From: DATHYU01 sp033722675
Lineage (GTDB): Bacteria; Actinomycetota; Acidimicrobiia; Spongiisociales; UBA11373
NCBI GenBank assembly: GCA_033722675.1
Contig: JAWVYO010000082.1
Location: 1-10,578 of the forward strand
Length of the DNA: 10,578 bases
Direction: 5' to 3'
Shown here: positions 6,821 to 10,578 of the stretch, piece by piece
Layout: every line of letters starts with the position of its first letter
How positions within the stretch are numbered: the stretch's first letter is position 1
Notes under the pieces: generated by a model
What the model was told of the DNA's origin: nothing
Databases searched by the model: none
The model's input: only the letters and a program-made list of their open reading frames with translations
Program-made: the position numbers and the translations under genes

Positions 6821-7681
6821 CTAGACGAGGGTGTCCAGGCTCATCTCGAAGAAGGCACAGATGTCGCGGAAGGAGGCGACGCCGACGATGCGGCCCGATC
6901 CCGCCACGAGGGGCACGTGGGAGAAGCCCCGATCGGCCATTCGCTGCACCGCGTCGCCGATCGGTGCCCGCGAGTCGACCGTGACCGGGTCGTCGGTCAT
7001 GATGTCGCCCACCCGGACGTCGCCGGGATTCGACGGCCCGCACGCCACGTGCATCTGCAGGTCGAACTCGGTGAGGACGCCGACGAGATGGTCGCGGCCG
7101 TCGACGACCATGACGGAGCCGATTCCCCGGGCCCGCATGTGGTGTGCCGCCACGGCGGCGCTGTCCCCCGGCCCCACCTTCACGGGGACGCTGGTGTTCA
7201 GCCCGGTGAAATCGATGTAGCGGAGGCCGTGGGTCACGTTCACCTCACCGGCCACGTGCTCGCCGATCCGAACGTGGAGCACGTCGGCGATGGTCTCCAT
7301 GATCTGGTACCACGACACGTTGCCGACGAGCTCGCCCCGCTCCCCCACGACGGGGACGTTGCGGACCCACCACTCGTTCATGATCGCCATCGCCTCGGCC
7401 ACGGTCTGGTCGCGCCGGACCGTGCGGACCTGCTTCGACATCTCCTCGGCGATCGAGTGCGAACGGGTCGACGCGTGCCCGAGCACGCGATGCAGGACGT
7501 CGCGCTGCGTGAACACCCCGACGAGGGATCCCTCGTCGTCGACCACGCAGGCGCACGCCACGCCGGCGTCGCACATCGCGACGAGGGTGTCCTCGACGGT
7601 CCCCGTCACGGGGACGGCCACGTACCGGGACAGGTCGAGATCGGTCACGGGCATGCCGGCGAGGGTCTCGGCGACGGTCAC
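6821..7681 (-). CDS. Protein of four CBS domains (two Bateman modules)
   Basis: This protein of 286 residues consists almost entirely of CBS motifs, in order about 20-68, 78-132, 160-212 and 222-275, with a linker around 135-160. Typical CBS endings are visible: GSLVGVFTQRDVLHRV (51-66), GELVGNVSWYQIM (116-128), DHLVGVLTEFDL (197-208) and GRIVGVASFRDI (263-274). There is no fused catalytic, transport or DNA-binding domain. CBS pairs usually bind adenosine compounds such as AMP, ATP or SAM and act as energy or cofactor sensors. The start is GTG, with GGAAGGA (7687-7693) five bases upstream. It lies 66 bases after the metF-like gene and three bases before the M24 gene, so it belongs to the methyltransferase operon. 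Which partner it regulates, if any, cannot be told from sequence; the M24 protein or methyltransferase is the obvious guess. Confidence 0.9.
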   Translation of the reverse strand: MTVAETLAGMPVTDLDLSRYVAVPVTGTVEDTLVAMCDAGVACACVVDDEGSLVGVFTQRDVLHRVLGHASTRSHSIAEEMSKQVRTVRRDQTVAEAMAIMNEWWVRNVPVVGERGELVGNVSWYQIMETIADVLHVRIGEHVAGEVNVTHGLRYIDFTGLNTSVPVKVGPGDSAAVAAHHMRARGIGSVMVVDGRDHLVGVLTEFDLQMHVACGPSNPGDVRVGDIMTDDPVTVDSRAPIGDAVQRMADRGFSHVPLVAGSGRIVGVASFRDICAFFEMSLDTLV

Positions 7682-7730
7682 GGGAATCCTTCCACGGGGT
7701 CTCCCCCGAACCTACCAGTGGGTGGGGTCA

Positions 7731-7744
7731 CGGCCCGGGGGCCG
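7731..7744 (-). terminator. GC-rich hairpin between the metF-like and CBS genes
   Basis: CGGCC and GGCCG pair around a four-base loop, starting three bases after the stop codon of the metF-like gene. The octamer GTGACCCC appears on both sides of it on the minus strand. No T-run follows and the stem is only five bases, so it is more likely an internal attenuator or mRNA processing structure than a full stop for transcription, if it functions at all. Confidence 0.25.
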
Positions 7745-7747
7745 GGG

Positions 7748-8581
7748 TCACAGCTCCGCCAGGTAGGCGCGCCGCCATTCCTCCGTCTGCTCGCAGCTGT
7801 TGAACGTGTAGACGTGCACGCCGGCGATGTCGAGGTCGGGGTCGACGAGGGCCGGCCCGATCTCCTCGAGCAACTCCGCGGGGTTGTAGCCGCCGAGGCG
7901 GGCGAACTTCGACGCCACGGCCGTGTTCTTGCGGAGGAACCGCAGCGAGTCGCCCACACCGATCCGTGCCGAGATGCGCAGCAGCCGCAGCCGGTCCACC
8001 GAACCGGGCATGCCGAGGATCGCCGGCAGGGTGATGCCGGCTTCGCGACGAGCCCGGAGCCAACCCACCAACGCGTCGCCCGAGAAACACATCTGGGTGG
8101 TCATCGACGAGGCGGAGGGCTGCTTCTCCTCCAGTGCCCGGTCGAGGAGCGGCTCGGGGATCACGGCGTGGCCCTCGGGGTAGGCCGGGATGCCGATCTC
8201 GTCGAGGTCGTGACCGATCTCCTCCATCGCCCGCAGCACCGAGATCCCGTCGAAGAACTCCCCGGGCTCCTCGGCATCGCCGCCGACGACGAAGAGACGC
8301 CGGATACCCAGGCCCTCGATGCGCCGCAGCATCCGTTCGAGGTGCGCCCGGTCGACGGTGAGCCGCGCCGACAGGTGCGGCGTCACGTCGAAGCCCATGC
8401 CGAGCAGCTCCTCGGACAGGTCCAGGGTGGCGTCCATGCCCTTCGCCGGCGAGGCGGTCACCGAGACCCGCGCCCCCTGGGGCAGGTGCTTGGCCTCGTC
8501 GATGACGTTCTTGAGGGGGATGAGCTCGTAGAGGGGGTCCTCCAGGAGCCGCCTGATCCCCGCACGCGTCGCATCGTTCAT
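7748..8581 (-). CDS. metF: Methylenetetrahydrofolate reductase-like protein (divergent MetF)
   Basis: This is an FAD enzyme of the methylenetetrahydrofolate reductase family, 277 residues long, close to the 296 of E. coli MetF and without the C-terminal regulatory domain of the eukaryotic enzyme. Barrel landmarks are visible: FVVGGDAEEPGEFFDG (97-112), where Asp102 matches the folate-site Asp120 of E. coli; MTTQMCF (160-166), matching the ITQxFF strand; LPAILGMPG (185-193); and ARIGVGDSLRFLRKN (205-219). The N-terminal strand reads RVSVTASP (38-45), so Thr42 stands where E. coli has catalytic Glu28. In this operon the enzyme would most simply oxidise methyl-THF from the methyltransferase arm to methylene-THF, the reverse of its biosynthetic direction; this is an inference. 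The ATG is three bases after the methyltransferase stop, with a G-rich ribosome binding site. Confidence 0.85.
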   Translation of the reverse strand: MNDATRAGIRRLLEDPLYELIPLKNVIDEAKHLPQGARVSVTASPAKGMDATLDLSEELLGMGFDVTPHLSARLTVDRAHLERMLRRIEGLGIRRLFVVGGDAEEPGEFFDGISVLRAMEEIGHDLDEIGIPAYPEGHAVIPEPLLDRALEEKQPSASSMTTQMCFSGDALVGWLRARREAGITLPAILGMPGSVDRLRLLRISARIGVGDSLRFLRKNTAVASKFARLGGYNPAELLEEIGPALVDPDLDIAGVHVYTFNSCEQTEEWRRAYLAEL

Positions 8582-8584
8582 CGC

Positions 8585-10126
8585 TCAGCCCCCCGAGCCG
8601 GACAGCTCGTGCGTCCGACGGTCGACGAAGGCGCGCACCTCCTCGGCGACGGCGTCGTCGATCGCTGGCGGTTCGTAGGCATCGAGTCGTTCCTTCCATC
8701 GGGTGTGTGCTCGCTGGACGGCGTCCTGGCCGCCACCCTCGTCCCACTGCTCGAAGCTGGTGTTGTCGGCGAGCTCCGACCGCCAGAAAGCGGTCTCGAA
8801 GTTCGCCAGGGTGTGAGCCGTGCCCAGATAGTGCTCCCCCGGCCCGGTCTCCAGCAGGGTGTCGAGGGCGAGGGCGTTCTCGTCGAGCGCCGGCCCGCCG
8901 AGGAGGGCCCGCGAGGCGCCGAGCTGGTCGGCATCGAGCACGAACTTCTCGTAGCCCGCCACCAGGCCCCCCTCCAGCCATCCGGCGGCGTGGAGGACGA
9001 AGTTGGTGCCCGCGAGGAGCGCCGGGTACATGGTCATGGCGCTCTCGTAGGCCGCCTGGGCGTCCGGCACCTTCGAGGCGGTGAGCGACCCCCCCGAGCG
9101 GAAGGGGACCCCCAGGCGGCGGGCCAGCGCGGCGACGACGAGCAGCACGAGGGCCGGCTCGGGCGTCCCGAAGGTCGGCGCACCCGACTGCATCGACATC
9201 GACGACGCGAAGGTGCCGAACACCACGGGGGCGCCGGGCTGCACCATCTGGCAGAACGCCATGCCGCTCATGGCCTCGGCGAGGATCTGCGTGGCCGTCG
9301 CCGCCACCGTGACGGGCGCCATCGCACCGGCGAGGACGAAGGGCGAGAGCACCGTCGCCTGGCCGTGCTCGGCGTACACCTTCGCCGAGCCGAGCATGTT
9401 GAAGTCCCACGACAGCGGCGAGTTGGCGTTGATGAGCGACAGGACGACCGGCGGGCGGCCGGGGCCCACCTCGTCGGGGCCGAACAGGATCTTGGCCATC
9501 TCCACGGTGTCCCGGGCGCGGTCGGGGTGGGTCACCGACCCCATGAAGGGCTTGTCGCTCAACAGCACGTGGGCGAGGAGCATGTCGAGGTGGCGGACCT
9601 CCACGCCGAGGTCGGTGGGCTCACAGACCGTGCCGCCCGAATGGTGGAGGTTCGGCGACAGGTAGGCCAGCTTCACGAGGTTGCGGAAGTCCTCGATGGT
9701 CGCGTACCGCCGGCCGCGCTCGAGGTCGCGAACGAAGGGCGGTCCGTAGACGGGGGCGAAGACCGTGTGGTCCCCGCCGATCACGACGGATCGCTGCTCG
9801 TTGCGGGCCCGCTGGGTGAACGACGCCGGGGCGTGCTCGGTGACGAGCGAGCGGCACAGGCCCCTCGGGAACCGGACCCGGGTGCCGTCGACCTCGGCAC
9901 CCCCGGCCCGGAAGATCTCGAGTCCCTCCGGGTAGTCGACGACGTCGACGCCGACCCGCTCGAGGAGGATCTCCGCGTGCTCCTCGATCGTCGCCAGGCC
10001 CTCCTCGCCCAGCACCTCGTACACGGGTACCGACCGGGTCAGGTACGGGTCGCGCTGCAGCGCCCCCGCCGCCTCCCGCGCCGCCCGGCGTCCCTCGCGG
10101 CCTCCGCCGCGCCGTCGTCCGCTCAT
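8585..10126 (-). CDS. MttB-superfamily corrinoid methyltransferase, non-pyrrolysine type
   Basis: This is a predicted corrinoid-dependent methyltransferase of 513 residues, typical of the trimethylamine methyltransferase (MttB/MtgB) superfamily. It would move a methyl group from a quaternary or tertiary amine, such as glycine betaine, to Co(I) of a corrinoid protein. Recognisable blocks are the N-terminal helix LATIEEHAEILLERVGVDV (44-62), PLSWDFNMLGSA (237-248), SMQSGAPTFGTPEPAL (311-326), and RSGGSLTASKVPDAQAAYES (343-362) followed by LHAAGWLEGGLVAGYEKFV (378-396). The frame has no internal stop, so it lacks the UAG-coded pyrrolysine of true MttB. It resembles the glycine betaine (MtgB), proline betaine and carnitine enzymes. 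The ATG at 10126 overlaps the stop of the RACo-like gene (ATGA) and has a strong AGGAGGGAGG site (10131-10140). The first 25 residues are Arg/Gly-rich and probably not part of the barrel. The substrate is inferred only. Confidence 0.88.
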   Translation of the reverse strand: MSGRRRGGGREGRRAAREAAGALQRDPYLTRSVPVYEVLGEEGLATIEEHAEILLERVGVDVVDYPEGLEIFRAGGAEVDGTRVRFPRGLCRSLVTEHAPASFTQRARNEQRSVVIGGDHTVFAPVYGPPFVRDLERGRRYATIEDFRNLVKLAYLSPNLHHSGGTVCEPTDLGVEVRHLDMLLAHVLLSDKPFMGSVTHPDRARDTVEMAKILFGPDEVGPGRPPVVLSLINANSPLSWDFNMLGSAKVYAEHGQATVLSPFVLAGAMAPVTVAATATQILAEAMSGMAFCQMVQPGAPVVFGTFASSMSMQSGAPTFGTPEPALVLLVVAALARRLGVPFRSGGSLTASKVPDAQAAYESAMTMYPALLAGTNFVLHAAGWLEGGLVAGYEKFVLDADQLGASRALLGGPALDENALALDTLLETGPGEHYLGTAHTLANFETAFWRSELADNTSFEQWDEGGGQDAVQRAHTRWKERLDAYEPPAIDDAVAEEVRAFVDRRTHELSGSGG

Positions 10127-10578
10127 CGCGCCTCCCTCCTCCGTCGTCGGGTCCCCCGTTCCGCCGGCCCCCGCGGCAGGTCCACCACCGCCGACAGCCG
10201 CGGGTACGGGGCGGAGGCGTGCGGGAAGGCCATCGCCTCCACGAAGTGCTCCTGGAACCGGGGCTCCACCGCCGTCTCGATCTTCTCCACCTTCCGGACC
10301 ACCTCCTGGATGTCGGCCCGGGCCGAGCCGGCGAGCAGCGCGATGAGCGCACCCGCTCCCGCGGCGTTCCCCGCCGCGGAGACGCGCTCGAGGTCGCAAT
10401 CGGGCACGAGGCCGAGCACCATCGCGTAGAAGGGGTCGATGTGGCTCCCGAAGGCTCCGGCGAGACGGATCTCCTCGACCTCGTCGACGCCGAGATGGTC
10501 CATGAGCAGCCGCACGCCCGCGTAGAGCGCTGCCTTGGCCAGCTGGATCGCCCGCACGTCGTTCTGGGTCACCGACAC
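10123..10578 (-). CDS. RACo-like corrinoid activation ATPase (DUF4445/ASKHA), C-terminal part
   Basis: These are the C-terminal 151 residues of an ASKHA-fold protein of the reductive activator of corrinoid proteins family; the N-terminus, which in RACo carries a [2Fe-2S] ferredoxin domain, lies beyond the right edge. The first visible codon is GTG but is almost certainly an internal Val. Diagnostic motifs are VTQNDVRAIQLAKAALYAG (3-21), IRLAGAFGSHIDP (37-49) and GNAAGAGALIALL (70-82). Such proteins use ATP to drive reduction of inactive Co(II) corrinoid back to Co(I) in methyltransferase systems. The last 25 or so residues are Pro/Arg-rich and overlap the control region of the next gene; the stop overlaps the methyltransferase ATG by four bases. 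The pairing with an MttB-family gene supports a corrinoid-dependent demethylation system. Confidence 0.9.
   Translation of the reverse strand: MSVTQNDVRAIQLAKAALYAGVRLLMDHLGVDEVEEIRLAGAFGSHIDPFYAMVLGLVPDCDLERVSAAGNAAGAGALIALLAGSARADIQEVVRKVEKIETAVEPRFQEHFVEAMAFPHASAPYPRLSAVVDLPRGPAERGTRRRRREAR

Noticed and set aside
8585..10126. Pyrrolysine-containing MttB
   Set aside because: The frame contains no internal UAG, so no pyrrolysine codon is present.
8585..10399. An extended start for the methyltransferase far upstream at 10399
   Set aside because: The extension would overlap most of the RACo-like coding region; ATG 10126 has an excellent ribosome binding site and gives the family's normal length.
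5687..10429. A 1580-codon open frame on the plus strand opposite the methyltransferase operon
   Set aside because: It spans five real genes on the other strand, has low-complexity composition and no domain; stop codons are simply rare in this frame at such GC content.
10576..10578. GTG at the right edge as the true start of the RACo-like gene
   Set aside because: The visible 151 residues are only the C-terminal part of the ASKHA fold, so the codon is an internal Val and the gene continues beyond the window.

Overview
This is a high-GC window (by eye around 70% G+C) with tightly packed genes, one-to-four-base gene junctions and frequent GTG starts. That fits an actinobacterium, perhaps an Acidimicrobiia-type lineage, but the taxon is an inference from base composition and gene style and not from a marker gene. 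No tRNA, rRNA, CRISPR array, insertion sequence or prophage gene was seen.

Layout. (1) Positions 1-3962, minus strand: a dimethylglycine dehydrogenase-like flavoprotein with a C-terminal folate-binding GcvT module, followed without a gap by etfB and then etfA, which runs off the left edge. (2) Positions 3963-4030: a short divergent control region with a palindrome inside a local AT-rich island. (3) Positions 4031-4663, plus strand: a GntR/FCD regulator. (4) Positions 4796-5446, plus strand: a small multi-pass membrane protein of the mechanosensitive-channel-like TM-helix family. (5) Positions 5454-5499: a strong hairpin between convergent genes, probably a two-way terminator. (6) Positions 5501-10578, minus strand: an operon read from the right edge, in the order RACo-like corrinoid activator (C-terminal part only), MttB-superfamily methyltransferase without pyrrolysine, MetF-like reductase, four-CBS-domain protein, and a DddP-like M24 protein.

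How the genes may work together (inference). The window looks like an aerobic pathway for removing methyl groups from a quaternary or tertiary amine such as glycine betaine. The MttB-family enzyme would move a methyl group to a corrinoid protein that is not in the window, and the RACo-like ASKHA protein would reactivate oxidised corrinoid. The methyl group would reach tetrahydrofolate and be oxidised by the MetF-like enzyme to methylene-THF. The dimethylglycine dehydrogenase-like enzyme would remove a further methyl group directly as methylene-THF and pass electrons to EtfAB. Both arms would meet at methylene-THF. The GntR/FCD protein probably controls at least the dehydrogenase-etf arm.

The most unusual points are a DddP-like protein that keeps all six metal ligands but has Gly where DMSP lyase has its catalytic Asp, a MetF variant that lacks the usual catalytic Glu, and a tandem-CBS protein embedded in the methyltransferase operon.
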